A stretch of DNA of 64,000 nt from Temnothorax longispinosus (GCF_030848805.1 NC_092365.1:20851395-20915394), one strand, 5' to 3'; counted from the first letter of the stretch, positions 12,148-26,900 are shown. Made by a program: numbers and translations. The notes: a model not told the origin generated them from the letters alone.

Positions 12148-12819
12148 AAAACGAGCGCGCATTGTTGAAATCACTCGAATGGCGTCATGCGGAGCCAGCG
12201 ATCATCTGATTCGGCATAATATATCGTCGCGCCGTATTAACTCGAAAGTCGCAATCGTCCGAGAACGATATATACATATTTTTCTTATTTTCTGGAACTT
12301 TTTGCGACGATCCAATTATTGCGGATTTATCGCCGACATAAATTGCGCGCGCCCCGTTTATTTGGTCGTCTAAAGCTGACAACAGCGATTTATCTGGAGC
12401 ACTGTATGCCTGTCCAACAGATTCGACTGCCGGTACTGGAACTACTCGTTTGAAATGATACCTCGCGCAGCTTCAACGAAGCGTGAAATTACTTGTCTGA
12501 TTTGACATATGTAGCTCTTCTCAAATTCTTAAAGAACGTAAGAAAATTACTGTTACGTTCCCACAATATCATGCGGTATACTCAATTCTTTTTGGATCGA
12601 GAGTCTTGTATTCTAAAGGACTATTCCCTCTCGCACATTCCGCATATACGCCTGTAGCCTATCAAACAGGTAGTACGGGTTTACACGAAGGTACACGCCT
12701 TTCCCTGACCTACTTACAATTGGTCGTTCAACTATTCCACACAAATATCGGATTGCACATTCGATTTCGTCACATTATCAGTTTTCATATGAGAATTCAC
12801 CACGAGACACGTAAATATG
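10115..12819. other. AT-rich intergenic DNA
   Basis: No gene is supported. Short overlapping frames at 11130-11944 lack domains. A CpG-richer patch at 11830-12080 precedes a GA microsatellite. Confidence 0.45.
12097..12140. repeat. (AG)n microsatellite
   Basis: About 22 uninterrupted AG units, preceded by an impure GAGAGGA stretch. On the minus strand it produces an artificial Ser/Leu run in an open frame, which should not be taken as protein. Confidence 0.95.
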
Positions 12820-12950
12820 AGGCCTGTTCGTTTCAGCTGAACTTCTTGCACGGTTCATCTTTCCTCTTTTTCTTTTATCACGTTGGAGAGAAAAAGAGTA
12901 AAGGAGAAAAGATGAACTGTGCAAGAAGTTCAGCTAAAATGAATAGGCCT
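12820..12950. mobile_element. Near-perfect palindromic MITE, 131 bp
   Basis: The left arm begins AGGCCTGTTCGTTTCAGC and the right arm ends in its near complement, ...AATGAATAGGCCT. The arms share GAACTTCTTGCAC and GTTCATCTTT. They are about 55 bp each with a short loop. ATG flanks both sides (12817-12819 and 12951-12953), consistent with a 3-bp target duplication. No coding capacity. Confidence 0.75.
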
Positions 12951-12953
12951 ATG

Positions 12954-15900
12954 ATATTTCGTCCAATTGCACGTGCTAACACTCGCGATTATGGAATCGA
13001 GCAGTTCGTATAGGTGATGAGAAAATAAAGTATTCCGTACACGACAGACAACTGCGGTTAACATTTCCGGTGTAACTTTATCGCGGCTTGCAAATTCTAC
13101 TTCCCACATTTTTATTCTTATTCTTCGCACGTCACGCTAATCTGATGGCCGATCTTGCGGTCTTACGTCAGGGGCAGGTTTCGGAGTTTATACGTTGACA
13201 GCAGGTCGTCTCTATCTCAGTCAAAAGCAGGAAAGGAAACTATGCAGAATTAAGGAAACGAAGGAAATTCTCGCTGCCACGATTGTTGGCGTCGAGATAT
13301 GAATTCAGCTTGATCTGTTTATACATTCGTCTACTCACTTCCTCGGAGTGTTCATTCGGCCTCTCGTAAATGTGTCTGCGAAACGGCGATAAGGTATCGG
13401 CTTAATTACGGTATCTGGTATTAATTACACGAGCGAGCGCACTCGATTGAGATCGTTTTTGTTGCACTTCGTAATTGCACGCGCTCATTTATCTCGTCTT
13501 CGCACGTGCGTCTCGTCTTTCGGTTTAATGTCAGCCGGTCGCCAGTTTGTGAGGTTACCGGATCGATAAACACGTTTTCGTCGGGGGTGTGGAACCTGAT
13601 GGGGTGGTTTTGTGCGCGCGCACACACACCCTACGACGAGGGTTCGATCGTCAGCACGCATTCGCACGGTTCTCGATACGCTACTATCGATAACACGGTA
13701 CAATCTCGATTTGTCCAAACTAACTAGAAGATTCAATGCTCGAGTGATCGATTTCCTCAAATAATGTAATTACGATACTAACAGCATAAAAGATTACTTG
13801 AATATTAATAGGATACGAGATTTTAAAGGAATGCGTGACTTTTAACGTACTTGTCAGATTTATTCTAGAAGTTATTCATCAACGTTATTTTTAAATATAT
13901 ATTAATTCAAGCATTAATCTATCTTCTAACAATTCTGATATTCTAATGATTTCTCAAACGATTTGAAAATATTTCCGTGAGAAATAATAACAGCTCGCAG
14001 CTCTTTTCCACTTTCCACAAATCACTTGAAATTAACTTACCTCGTGATTGCGGATAATTAAAATATCTTGATATGTAAATGACCACTCCCTTGCGAAGTT
14101 TATAGGGCGACACAACGGAAATTGTGAGCAAACGCACATTGACGCGTCGAATCGCGGACGGAGGGACTCTCTCTCCGCGGTGTTGCGGCTGTGACACTTG
14201 GCATGCAACTAGTTTCAAGGTAAGACTAGTCAGTGTCGCTGCATCTCGGCTGCAGCTGACTAGCCTAGATTCGTTTAGGCCTTGCGCGGACGAGTAACCG
14301 CGAACGACAGTGCAAAACGGAACGCATGCGCGAAAGAACCCGTTAACCGCACGTTTTATTGCGCGCGGTCATTCATCCTGCAAAGCGAATTTATATCGAT
14401 GCCGATGGACGAACATTTTAGTAAGTAAAGTGTTTGTCGTGACAATGGGCGATATTCTCCCGGCGAAGATATGTCGCCGGACGTTCCACGAACCTTATTG
14501 TGTTCGAAGATGAGGGCGGCAGGAGGGGGAGGAGGGGGGGTAGAAGACGATTAGCAAGAAAATCGCGTTGGAGCTACCTTCGAGAAGTTCGATGATCGAG
14601 ACGTCACCCTGGGGCGCGTATTTCCGTTCCAGACTAATGTCTGCTTTCGTGGAACCGTCTGGGCGGGATGGAGCTTAATTAACGATGCACATCCGATAAT
14701 TCGCGCGATGCCATAACGATAGCGCCTTAATTAACAGCGTTGCACCGTTATCGGCAACGCTCGAGGTCCAAGGTTGCAGTTTTCCGAGGAGCGCCGGACG
14801 GATCGCATTTACGATCAAAGAGAGTAACGTGATCGCCGCTCGTATATTGGCTCGTAGAATCCGATAGGCGCACGTCTCGATTGAGCGTAACACGAAGATT
14901 ATTCTGACTCATTGTATCTTATTGAAACGCAGCTTGTCATGATAAGACGCGAAATTGAGAGAAATTCGCGTTGCTTCCTGACAGTTGATCTTTCCGCGGT
15001 TTTAACCTTTTCACCAGTTCAATCAAAACAAAATGAGAAATTGCCAATTAAGCTGATATACTACACATATGTATATTCGCGTATTAAATTAGTTGAGAAT
15101 ATTTCGAAGTTGGCGAAATATTTTACTTTTACCGTTTATAAAATTAAAAATTATGAAATTATCTGTAATTAGCACAATTTTTTATTTGACGATAAGAATA
15201 GAGATTTGCGGATTTTGAAAGGTTATTGATATATCACATACATCTACGTTTCAATGCAATTCAACAAATGTCTCATTTATGGTGTCAGAAGAGATATTTT
15301 CCAACGACAGAATTTTTTTATAACAATGGGAAGTGCGACAGTAAGGAACTCTTACACGCGGGCACACTCGTGCAATCAAGATGAACTCTAAAAAAAAAAG
15401 GTAACAGCTGAGTGAGCGTTCAGAGACGTAGTTTCAAAAAGATTCTCCTTCCTTGGGCACGGCACTTCCTACGGCCGGCGACGACCTCTTTAACGGCTTG
15501 CAGGGCAACCGCCGTTTCGTACCGTTTCGAAGGGCGGTGTTCCGCATCGTGGATGCCATGGGGGAAACACGAGCAACTAAATCGCGCATAAGTTTTTCTT
15601 TCGAGTAAGCCCGCACCTGAACGTCGAACGACGGAACGTTTTTCATACCTCCCCGTGTTCGACTCGCTCCTTGACTCCATCCTTGACCCCGTCAACAAGA
15701 GTTTTTCCACTCGCCGCCAATCGAACGAGTCGCGAGACAAAGCGCACGATCGTCCCGAGGGCGCGACGGCGATTGTCTCGTTTTACGGCAAAAATCCGCG
15801 ATTTTTCGCCACGGGCAAAAATATTCGCTGTGAAATTACCGATGATCGACGCTTGTCCGCTGGCTCGCAGCCTCTTCTCCTCCTTGACGTAGTCACGATC

Positions 15901-17672
15901 ATTCGCACGACTTTAGTTGTTGCCGGTGATCCGCGATGCCAGATTCATCTTTCTTTCTCTTTCTCGATGTGTTCGAAAGACAGTCACGTATGAAAAATTA
16001 TCCCTATATAGAGTCGAATAAAAAAAATACGAAGAAGTCAGCCTAAATCGACGTGATCGATCCGCTGTTAGCTGTATGACTTCACGACTTGACCACTTTT
16101 AGCCGACTGCGCGATATATGTCGACGCACGTCTGTTGCATGACGATGCGCTTATTGTTTCGTCGCGACATTTATGCGTGATAACCTTACAAATGCGCTTT
16201 TGATTACGTAAATGGAATGCACGCGACGATCGATAACAGCTTGGAGTAATAATAATAATATTTACTATATCGCTTTAGCACCACATTGGTCATTACAAAA
16301 TGGTTATGGCACATACATTGCATAAATGCTACGCGGCAAATGTCTCTTTTAATAATAAGATAATCTTGTTCTTTTTTTACACGAAATTTTATAAACACGC
16401 GGTTAGATTAGCGCAAGGGTGGTTTGTGTCTTTTTCTTAAGATTTGCTTTAAACGAGGTTAAAATAATAGATAGGGTCAGGACGCAAAAAAGATTAACTG
16501 GGAAAAAGAATCATTAATGTGGGCAAGATTCGAAAAATCCGACTTGCGCAGCCGCGCGTATAATGCGGTTCCTTCGTTCTGCGCCTCGACACCTGTGTGA
16601 AAGAAGATTCCCCCTAAGAGTAAATTCGCTCACCCCTGCCCGCCAAGGAGTCGTATGAAAAAGTGGAGAGGGTTTCGAGTAGTGTGCCTATATACGTGCC
16701 CAGTAATTATTCCGCTTGAGTTACCGGGCAAACGGACGGGCCCTTAGCGCCCCGAAGAAATTTCTGCCGGACGGTCCCCTCGTGACGAAGAAGTTATTTG
16801 CATCTCTTACCACGAGAAAAGATTTCCGATGCCATTTGAGATAGAGCTAAGCTAGCGTGGCGAAACTTTGCGTGACCCGAAACGCCGCATAGCAACTATA
16901 CGCTTATATCGCGAGCTAAAAGTGCGGATTTTTGTATATTATTTCTCCACAATATAACAGTCGTATTGTGTGTGCATCACTACACGAACCAGATGATGTT
17001 AGAACAAATTTTAACGCATTCTTCTACATCTTTCTATATTAGAAATCAATAGTTTTTCTTAGAATGTTTGTCGTATTTTTAAAAGGAAGTTTTGTTTATT
17101 TTGTTAATGCCGTAAGAGGCGTAAGACTTATTAGCTGTGACTTATCTAGTTTAGTGTCGTGTATGACTAGCATGAGTATTTCTAGTTGGCGTATGCCTAA
17201 TGAATATTAATGTTTGAACAGTACACCGTGACTGGGAATAATACATCTGTTGATAAGCCTCTTTACAACTTTACTGTTTTCTTTTTCATATCGATGAAAT
17301 ATTAGCAATGCCGTGTTGAAAAGAATATAATTTTAGCAGAGAATTTTATTATCTCCCTTTTTGTACAACGTTTCGTTTCCGTTCGCGAATAAAATGAAAT
17401 ATGCGTAATATTAATTAAAGTTGATAAAGCTAATAATGTTATCAAAAACCACTTTACCTTGCGCGCGTTCTTGACTTCGTTTCTTATCGTGGGTCGTAAA
17501 AATTGCGTGCTCCCGGCACTCGAGTATCGACGTTATTAACTTGTCGCTAATGCGTTTCAGATTTGCTCGATAGCACGCGACCACATTCGTTTCGCATTCT
17601 ATCCGATAGTAATTGTTGATATCAAATTATTCCTTCGTCTGGCGAATGGAATGTTGGACTTTCAGCCTCGAT
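12954..17672. other. Intergenic DNA with CpG-rich blocks
   Basis: CpG-denser blocks at about 13300-13760, 14100-14900 and 15400-15920 alternate with AT-rich DNA. Open frames in them overlap on both strands and show no domains. They may be regulatory, but nothing in the sequence proves it. The remainder, including 16000-17600, shows no gene. Confidence 0.45.
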
Positions 17673-17903
17673 CTAACTTATATCTGATTTGTGAAGATTT
17701 TCGAACTCTTCCTCCTGATTTTTCGTGTGATTTCTAATCTTTGTGATTTCTGCTCTTTTTTTGGACACACGCATCCGGAGCCTTTCTAATTTGCATCCAA
17801 AATCACGCGCCTTGATTTCGACATCGGGGGAGTCAGCTGTGCGTTCCTCCTTCGGGCAGGCAACGAACCTCGAGTGATTCTTATGAATGGAATGCATATT
17901 CAT
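17673..17903 (-). CDS. Small predicted coiled-coil protein or exon, unrecognised
   Basis: An uninterrupted frame of 76 codons. Residues from about 30 on are highly charged and helix-favouring (KARDFGCKLERLRMRVSKKR, then a KNQEEEF segment), which looks like a short coiled coil. No family is recognised. It stands alone in otherwise non-coding DNA, with no clear splice partner seen. The composition is more protein-like than the other orphan frames nearby, but a chance frame of this length is quite possible. Confidence 0.3.
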   Translation of the reverse strand: MNMHSIHKNHSRFVACPKEERTADSPDVEIKARDFGCKLERLRMRVSKKRAEITKIRNHTKNQEEEFENLHKSDIS

Positions 17904-20900
17904 TCAATTTCTGCGCGGTAGCGATGGTGCACGTGTTGCTTTCTACGGATCCGACATATGCTAAAATCTTTCACGCCAACTGTCGCTTCCTGCATGAATC
18001 CACGGACCTTGAAATGTATTCTTTTCGTGAAGAGAAATCACCCCGGTCACGCTCTGTTCGACGAGGAAGAGACTCGAGACGCGAGAAAGGGGACAGGTTG
18101 CAATTGGGTGTAGGAAGTGAGTCAAGCGTTTGATACCTTTCCGGAAAATCGTCGCAGATTGTAAGGCGTTGAAGATTGTGCCAACGTTAATTCTTTATTT
18201 ACCTATTCTAAGAAGTTTGCCGAAATATTGAATATTTTTTCTAAGAACGCGGGACAAATAGATAAGATAAAAATGCGAATGAATGGATAATATTTCTTTT
18301 CGTATTAGAAAGGTATATTTGATGTAAAAGTGTATGAGAGGACATGAGTCTGACTCCGAAGAAAGGCCTTAAAAAATCATATGGTCCCTTTAACCGAAGG
18401 GTGCATGCGTTAAACGAATCCCCCCCCCCCCCGTTAATGTCTAAGACCGTTCATATTTAAAGTTAGCCTGCGGTGTCACCCTTCCATGCTTTCTGCTGTG
18501 TAACTGCGGTTTAAATCAGTATGTATAAAAAAAGCAACTCTCCCCCTGATCCATGGGGAATATTTCCTGTCGGATGTTTTCATCTGGCAGCCGCGACGTC
18601 TCCAGGGGCGGAAAGCTGCACGAGAAAAGTCAAAGCGCGCGCGCGCGCGCGGCCTCATGTGCGTCCAATCTGTCTCCGTTACAAGCTACAGCCGTTTATA
18701 AGTGTACGAAGGGAGGTCGCGGGATAGACGAAGAAATCACGGAATGCTCGGAAAAAGTGAATCACTGCTAGATATTAACGGAGGTTCTGTTTCTTCGTAC
18801 GAGCAAATAGAAGGAAGGACGAGGAGAAATAAAGCGAGAAAGAAATTAGATAAGTAGCTTAAAAGTTACCTTAAAAAATTATCTTTACATCACAGTTAAT
18901 TAACATTTTATATTTCGCACGTAATTATTTGGACGATACGCGTTAATAAAATATGCAACTTTCGAATATATATTGCTGTAGAAAACGCGTATTGTTGAGA
19001 TTGTGTGTTCCGTAAACAAGCGTCGTTAAAGAGTCCTTCACCTCGCGGTATGTGTATCTCATGTAAGAATGTGAACTAGAAATTACCGTAGGATCGTAGA
19101 GATTTCCTCAACGCTCTCTCGTTTCGATGTCGATGATCGCTATCGGCCGGTTAATTATCTCGGGAACCCCTTTAATATAATTAACGTTACGGCACGCAAT
19201 TGCGATCTACATTGTATCGAGCGACGTAGTTTCTATATATCGCGCGTGAAACGTCTTCCTAAATATATTCCCCCTCATTTGGTTATCTTTTTTTTCAATG
19301 AGCTCTCGATTATACAGTTTTTAAACTTATCTTTGAAATTTATGGACCGTGACATTGTTTGGAAAAACAACACGTTCTGCGCACTATTTAGACATAATTT
19401 GTGAGATCATGTCCTCTTGCGTTTTTATTCAGGATCTCGGGCCGTCTCGGGCTATCGATTCTTTTTCTCAGAATCAAGACACAACCATCTTACAATTCTA
19501 ACCGCCCCCTTGGACCTCGTGCCACTAGACGAAAATAGATTTACGTAGGTCGCGGACGTGGAATATCGTTTAGTAGTTTATTTCGGCAGGTTATTTCGTT
19601 CGCGTAACGTACGTTTATTTGCGGCAGGTCAGTGACGCGTATGCGTCCCACGCCTTAAAGGAGATTATCAGACGACAATTCTTTTGTGATTTTAATACGT
19701 CGAGAACGGAAACTGCACTTTTTTGTTTTGTCGAATTTGTCTTTCATTTTCAACTACTACTTGAGTTTCTCTTCGCAGTATCACGTCTATCGAATTCATA
19801 TTTAAAAATTACAATTTCTTGTTCACAAACGAGTATAATACGTTTCGAGTTTAGAGATAATTGTTTTATGTTATTCGTGCTATATTTTTTATTGATAACG
19901 CAACTGCATAAAAATTCTATTTAATGACGGTACGATACATATACGGTGAAATATTTAAGAGAAAGATAATGCTGGCGATGAAAGCGTCGCGTGCATCCGA
20001 TGAATTTTACAGACACATGAGGCACGAGCGCAGCACTTAGCACTTTCGGCACATCCTCGTTCAGATTCCCAAATATTTGCTCTCGCACTGTCTGGAACTC
20101 GAAAGAGCCGCGCAGATATATCGGTGACTTTTTTTTATGAATCCCGTCACAATGGTACGATACACAACAGAATTGTCAGCGTGTTAACCGAGATAAAAAC
20201 CGATACAAATTTTTAAATGCGGAGAAAAAGACCGATTTCTCGCCTTTCAGTCGCTTGATTATAAAAAATTTCACTTATCTTCGTTTTCTCATTTCGCGTT
20301 TTTTGTTTTATTTATTCGTATTTCTGTACGCATAAAACATTATCAAGCAAAGTAGGAGGATAATTATCATTCCCGTTCCCACCCGAGAATATTCACGGAG
20401 AGTACTGCGCTGTATATACCAAAGCATATAAATTTTAATTACACATAATTGCTCGAGTACACATGTTCGGAGAACTCGCATTTATACCGAGAGGGTATGA
20501 TCCGATCCTAGGTCAAGATAACATGATACGAGTTGCTTTTCTTTCTCCTTCGTATCTTTATAAAATTATCATGGCAATCTTTATGATTTTGCTTTGCTAA
20601 ATAATTGTTGTAATTTGTAACAAGAGAAATATTTTTTTGATAAGTTTTACTCAACGTAAATGAGCGATAAGTACTAGTTAATTACTCGAATTGCTCTTCG
20701 ATACCAATAATTGTTTCCGTACCAATTATTGATGAGATATTTGCGTTATATGCATATTTAACGTCATAAGGGCATTTATCTAGTTTAAATTGGACTTATC
20801 TATCTTGTTCAACATTACTTTATGAGATCATTCAAGTATCGTAACTCGTAACTATAAATTTACATATGCACAATGAGAAGAGATATTTTTATTTTTCCGT

Positions 20901-23900
20901 TATCTTCATAGACTCCCAAATGAGGCATGTCACTCATTAAGTGTTAAAAATATCGCCCAGCCTGGTGGAAATGTAAGTTCTCCCCTATCTTACGCTTCTT
21001 AGCGCGATTTCCGGTCGCGAGTATGCTCTCGCCGCGATCATTGGTGAGGCGTCACGCGAGCACGGACGCGCGACGAGTATTGTCCTATCTCGTCGATGAC
21101 GTGGATACTGTCCTCGATATCGAGGAGAAACGGCGCATAGAGGACAGCCTGTGGGCGCATTCAACCTGGCCCCGGAATTTAAAACCCCAATACACACACA
21201 ATCACCTCCTTTCCCTCCCGCGAGAAATCCAAGACCCGCGCCGCGAATCCGAGAAGCGCAGGAAAGGGCCCCGTCCAACGAACGTAACGTTACACTGTTA
21301 AATCCCGTATGTAACACTAGTCACGCGCAACCCCCTTCACTCTTCTTCCTCAGACCCACTTACATCCGTTCTCGATCTGTCTCTTGTCTCCCTGATTATT
21401 ACGAGTCTGGAATTACCCGGACGCGAGAGCGACCGCAGGATTGCACGTTCTGCGCGGTACATTTCGCGGTATACTTTTATAAGTTCACTTTGCGTGGATA
21501 TGCTGTGACGTCCAGCTCATTGTTATTACGCAGAACGGACACCATGATCTCATGCGATCGTCTCGTGTAATTTTAGTGAGATATCGGATGTGTGTGTGTA
21601 TGTCACACACATATCTGCTCCAGATATTATGTGCGACCGAACAGGCATATGCATGTCACATCAGGATGCGGTACGCGTACCATCAAGATATTAAGAAATG
21701 ACCGCCGACGCGTTAGTTAATATTAATCAGAGTTTCGACTAACTCTTCTTTTTTCTGCAGATTAGCGCTGCGATGTGAAAAAAAACGTAGATATTTCGTT
21801 GCACTATCAAACTAACCGAGTTGTATCTAACTAGAGTTAATAATTGAACTTGATAAAATGTTTAAGAATTCTATTCCACAATGTATTTGTTCGATTTGGG
21901 ACAAAATATACGCGGGATAGATATGAATATAAAGCAATTTTAAATGACAGTACTTTCGAAGTATACAAGTTTGAAGCAGGAAATCTTTATTCCTCAAACA
22001 AAAGCTGTATTATGATTAATCTGTAGTACAGTATATTGTCAACTTTCATCTGAAAGACGACGATTCTTAACTTGGAATGGAATTAAATATATATTATTCA
22101 AAACGGTCTCGTATCTAAAATTACTCCGCTTTTTTCGTCACGCTACGCGAGTAATTTTGACTCACCTTTCTCGCTGCTAATAAGATTCTATCGCAAACTG
22201 TAGAAACCGAGAGAACCGCGGTTGCACGATCAATTATGGAAAATTACGCTGTGCGAACATTGGTCATGATATATCGAGATATTAAAATTCACCGATGAGG
22301 GAACCGTTCTTCGCAAGTTTATCGCACCGACTGATGCTGCGTGCTTCTCGTCAGCGAGGTGCAGAACGGTGCGTGGCGCTCCGTTAATGCCGCGGTCGTT
22401 CTTCCACGTTTTAAAGGGACTTGGGCACCAAACTGCACATTCCGCCGCGGTTAATCCATTTACGTATGTCTATTTATAAGTGGAACACACCACTCGGTGG
22501 ATTTTGACCCCAGTGCACGCTGCACGCACACGACGGCGCGTCGCGGAGCCGTCGATTTTATTTATAGACTCGGGACGAGCGTATATGACTGCAGGAGGGC
22601 ATCGGATGAGGAGAAACATTGGGGTGTACGTCGAGCAGCGAGGGAGTATCGGTCGAGAAAGGAAGTCTATTTCCGGAAAAAGGGGGAAACTCTAATTCGT
22701 TGAGCCGCGATACTTGAAAACGTGCACGTCGTTTGATTTAAAAAGATCTAGTACGTTGATGCGTATCGACACGTCATGCATGCAGAATGCAGTTATAGAA
22801 TAGGAATAAGAAACATCTTGAATAAATCAATAAATGTAAAAAAAAAAGAAAAATGATCTTCCGGCTATTTGTGAAAACGCAATTTAGTTTAGGACTGTAT
22901 ATATTGAGATTCTGGAAATGTATATTTCAGAAACTTCCGCGCTCTTAAAATTTAAAGGATTGTATCAGCTTTAAGTTTCAAGTGTGACCGTCTGGCCCAT
23001 GTTACACACAAAGAACGCTCTCGTAACGTTTTTTTTCCTTCAAGTCGCCAGTAAACCGGATGCGACATTACCGCGCGTCACGAGTCATAAGAGTACGTTA
23101 ACCTGTTTGGCAACAAATTTTTAACCGTTTCTTTTTTCTTGAGCGACGATTTCTTCGTAATAACTTTAAAACGTTGTCGCTCTCCTCCTCTCGTTTCGCT
23201 CGTTCGCCGTTATCTCGACGGAGTGCGCCGCACTTTCGACGGGTAATCAAAAATGTATGCGAAACGAAAACCGATACCGGCTGTCAGTTTTCATTAGGCA
23301 ATCAACCTCGCTCTGAGACAACCTTAGAATTTAACTTACAGCTCATTCGCACAACTTCTGCTGCCGACACTTTCGATATTTTTTGAACAAATAAAATTTC
23401 GTATAAAATAAAACCTCGTATACAATTTAACCTTTTCTTTTAATGCTTCTGTTTCGCTTGTAACTTATTTGAGAAATTAAACAATATTTAATAGAGATTT
23501 ATTTATCGAGCGTCAAAGAATAATGTATTTTTAACGATGAAGGCTTAATCAGAATTTAAAATAGATTCTTGTTAAATATTGTAACTCAAATGCACCCTGA
23601 CATTAATGAAGTTTTAAATTGACGAACCGAAGTTGATAAAAAGGTAGACTTCTGGCCACATTGCTCGACTAATGCGTTCGTCGTAGCTGTATCTTCAGGC
23701 CGTGTTCTTAACTGCTGCTAATGGCGATCCCTTCGAGTGCCGGAGAAAGTAATCAAAGTCCACGACGCGACGCACGAAGGGAAGAAGCTTAGCAGGCGCG
23801 CGATGATCTCGAGCGCAGTTGCGGAGGCGGTGGTACGGAACGATCGAAACACAAACGGACACTCGTTTTTTCGCTCTTTATATTCAGGCTGGAAGTGATT

Positions 23901-26900
23901 TCACGCTCCGAAGGACTTCCAGACAGGATCTAGGCGAGGCATCCTGCCAGCAATCCTCCTTCCTTACGAGCCACGTCGTTTAGCCATCTACTATTTTCTT
24001 ATTAGATTTTCACACTCATATTTATACAATCGTTTAGATGATATCCGTTATCGCCGATTACCACACTTGTCGTTTATCTTAAAATCGAATATACTAAATT
24101 TAATTCTATTTACATTTTAATATGTCATTTTTTTATCGGAATATATATTTCAGGAAATGGGAAAACAGTCATAGATGACAGTATATTATGTACATTAATG
24201 TAAATACACATAAAAAAATCACAAATCCAACGAACAGCAAATATATATTTCATTGTGCTAAGAATAGGATAAAAAATATATAAAGATTGAAAGGGGAACG
24301 AAAGTTCGTCAAGTGAACGTAAAATTGGATATGGTCAATGATGGTTCAGGGACCTTGGTTGCGGCGGGGCAGATGGACAGTAATTCGCGTCGGCTCGCTT
24401 GCTGGAAAGAGTCTGGAAATAGCCTTGCCATCGTCTGTTCTGTTGTGATCCAGGAGAACAAGTCACGATTGTGATCAAATTCGCGACGATTCTCACAAGG
24501 ATCCGTGAGAGGCAGGACGAAGGACGCTGCCTGGCTCGGTGATTCGTAACCCTGAGCGACTCGATACGGTTAGTTTTTGCGGTGTGTCTTGGTCCACCGG
24601 CCAAGAGAATCGGAGGAGAGGTCTCCTCCGTGAGACATCCCTGGGGGGAACCGCATGTCGCAAACGAACGCACTTACTTTGTGTAACCATAATCCATCGG
24701 CGATGGATCGATCGAACTTCGACGCGAGGGGAAAGTCATGCCGACTGAAATTTCATCGCCGGAGAAATGCACCGTACAGAGAATCGTTTTTTTTTATCTC
24801 TCTCTATCGTTTGCGTCATCGATTTAATTGCGTTTCGCTTTTATTAGTCCTTTTGTATTTATATATTATATTTGGATTGTTTTTTTATATTATATTTTTG
24901 TATCATAGTTTTGTATTATAGTCTGCAAAAAAGAGAATTTGAGAACAAGTTATAGAAATTCGGTATCTACGATGTACTTTTGCATTCGGTTTATGTACCA
25001 TCGAGTAAGAATTTCAATAATGCGCGCAGTTTTAACCGAAGAAGTCTGCATGCAATCAGTATCCAAACATTTGCTTAATCAATCGTGATCGTAAATCGTT
25101 AGGTATAAATAAATCATGACTCATCGACGGTCATGGAATGCAAACGGTAAGAAAGAAACGGTTTCTTCTCCAAACAGTTGAGTGACTTACGCGATTATTT
25201 CATTGAGCTCGAACAGCGTGCAAGTACCATTGACAGATTTATAATATCTTCATTGTTTTTATAGTTGCCAATGGGATTATTGTCAGCTTAACGATGAAAC
25301 GTAGCGGCAATCAAAGACGACGATTAAAATTGCAAGGACGTATCGCATGATTTGTCTTGGCGATGCACTCTTTGAATAGGTACGACGTATTTTCAGAATA
25401 ATGACTATAATGAGCATATAATTAGGAATTCAATAATTGTTATATTTATGCAGGAATTTTCTATCAAGTGTTTATCTATTTTGTTGTAAATAAAGTTATT
25501 GATGTAAATTTCCTACTGAGAATCGCGGGAAACTGCGAAACAATTCTTTAAAGACTTTTATTTTTTGACATTTTAAGTTCTCTTTTCAATATGTAGCATT
25601 TTAATTAATAAAAGTTAATTAATTTTAGAGTGTTTATCTTTATGTCAAATCTTTCAAAATATGAGAAACTTTTTGTTACTAATTTTTATCTAAACGTATT
25701 TCACGTCCATATAGCTAATTGATTGCCGTGGTGCAAAGTCATAGCGAACTTCAAATGTGTTATTTCATACAAATGTTTCTTTATCCGTATATGAGATAAG
25801 TAAAAAAAGTATTAAAAATTATTAATCCTTTTTTCCTTTTTGTATTATAAAGTTCTTATTTTAAAATGTCAAAATGGACTGTTGGTAGACATAAATGCCA
25901 GGTACTAAGAATTCGAAAGTGTCAAATCATATGCAAAAAAAAAACCGGGCAAATGGTGCTCGCGTGGCGGGCCAGGCCAAACGGACACTCGAACCAGTTT
26001 TCGCGAAAGCCGAAAGTAAAGGGGTCTCGACGAAGCGGGTCTCTCGATATGAATGTCCTTTAATTAGAGCGGCCTGCTGGACCTTCTCTCGAGCGCGTGT
26101 TTACAGGGTATTAGTTAATATATGGTAGACACACGCGGGGGGAAGATACGTGGATGGACACGTGCTGCCGTTAGAAAGCGAAATGCTACTGGGCGAGTTC
26201 ATTTTGGCCATTGTGGACATCGTTTGGTGATCCTCGATCGGACATTTACCCCTCTCATTTAGGACCGCCCCGACCCACCGTAAAGATCGCAATTTATCGC
26301 CGCTGCCGACACGCGTTTTCTTGCCAACCGTTTGTCTGGACGACAGTTCAAGTTTTTCACGGGAGTGTGAACGAACCGTTAAAGTTTGTGGCATTGATCT
26401 GCTGCTGTAGATACAGTTTGTAAAAGATCGGAAGCAATATACGAACGATTACTGGTAATTTATCATGATGTTCGTACACGATTATTGTAATACGTGACAT
26501 TTTCAAGATGGATGAGACGATACAATCCTTTTTTTTCTAGCTGAGTCTTTTTATTCTAAATTGAAAGTATAATGTCAGAATATGTACCTACCAGAATATT
26601 TTATCGGTTTTCAAAACATTAAAAAAAAAGAAAAATATAGAAAAGAAAGTTTCCCTGTATCTCGGATTAAAATCTTTTACTTGCTTCATTAGTAATGAAA
26701 TATTTGTTCCATTGTCAGACCAAGTAATGAAAGCATAAATCTAAAAAAATGATTGATAGCTTTGATACAGTAAAAAGAACTGTTTGATAGATCGTCCAGT
26801 GGAAATCGCAAGCGATTCGTCAAAATCGATCAGTCGGGACTTTGTTACGATCAGGTGCTGTCCCGATCTAAACTGGTTCTATAGCTAATTCAATCAATTA

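Noticed and set aside
11776..12174. 132-codon minus frame with a long Ser/Leu run
   Set aside because: The run is translation of the (AG)n microsatellite. The rest shows no domain.
24335..24748. Overlapping frames of 65-112 codons in a GC-rich block
   Set aside because: Both strands are open, no frame has a recognisable domain, and no consistent splice structure was found. Kept only as part of the CpG-rich block observation.
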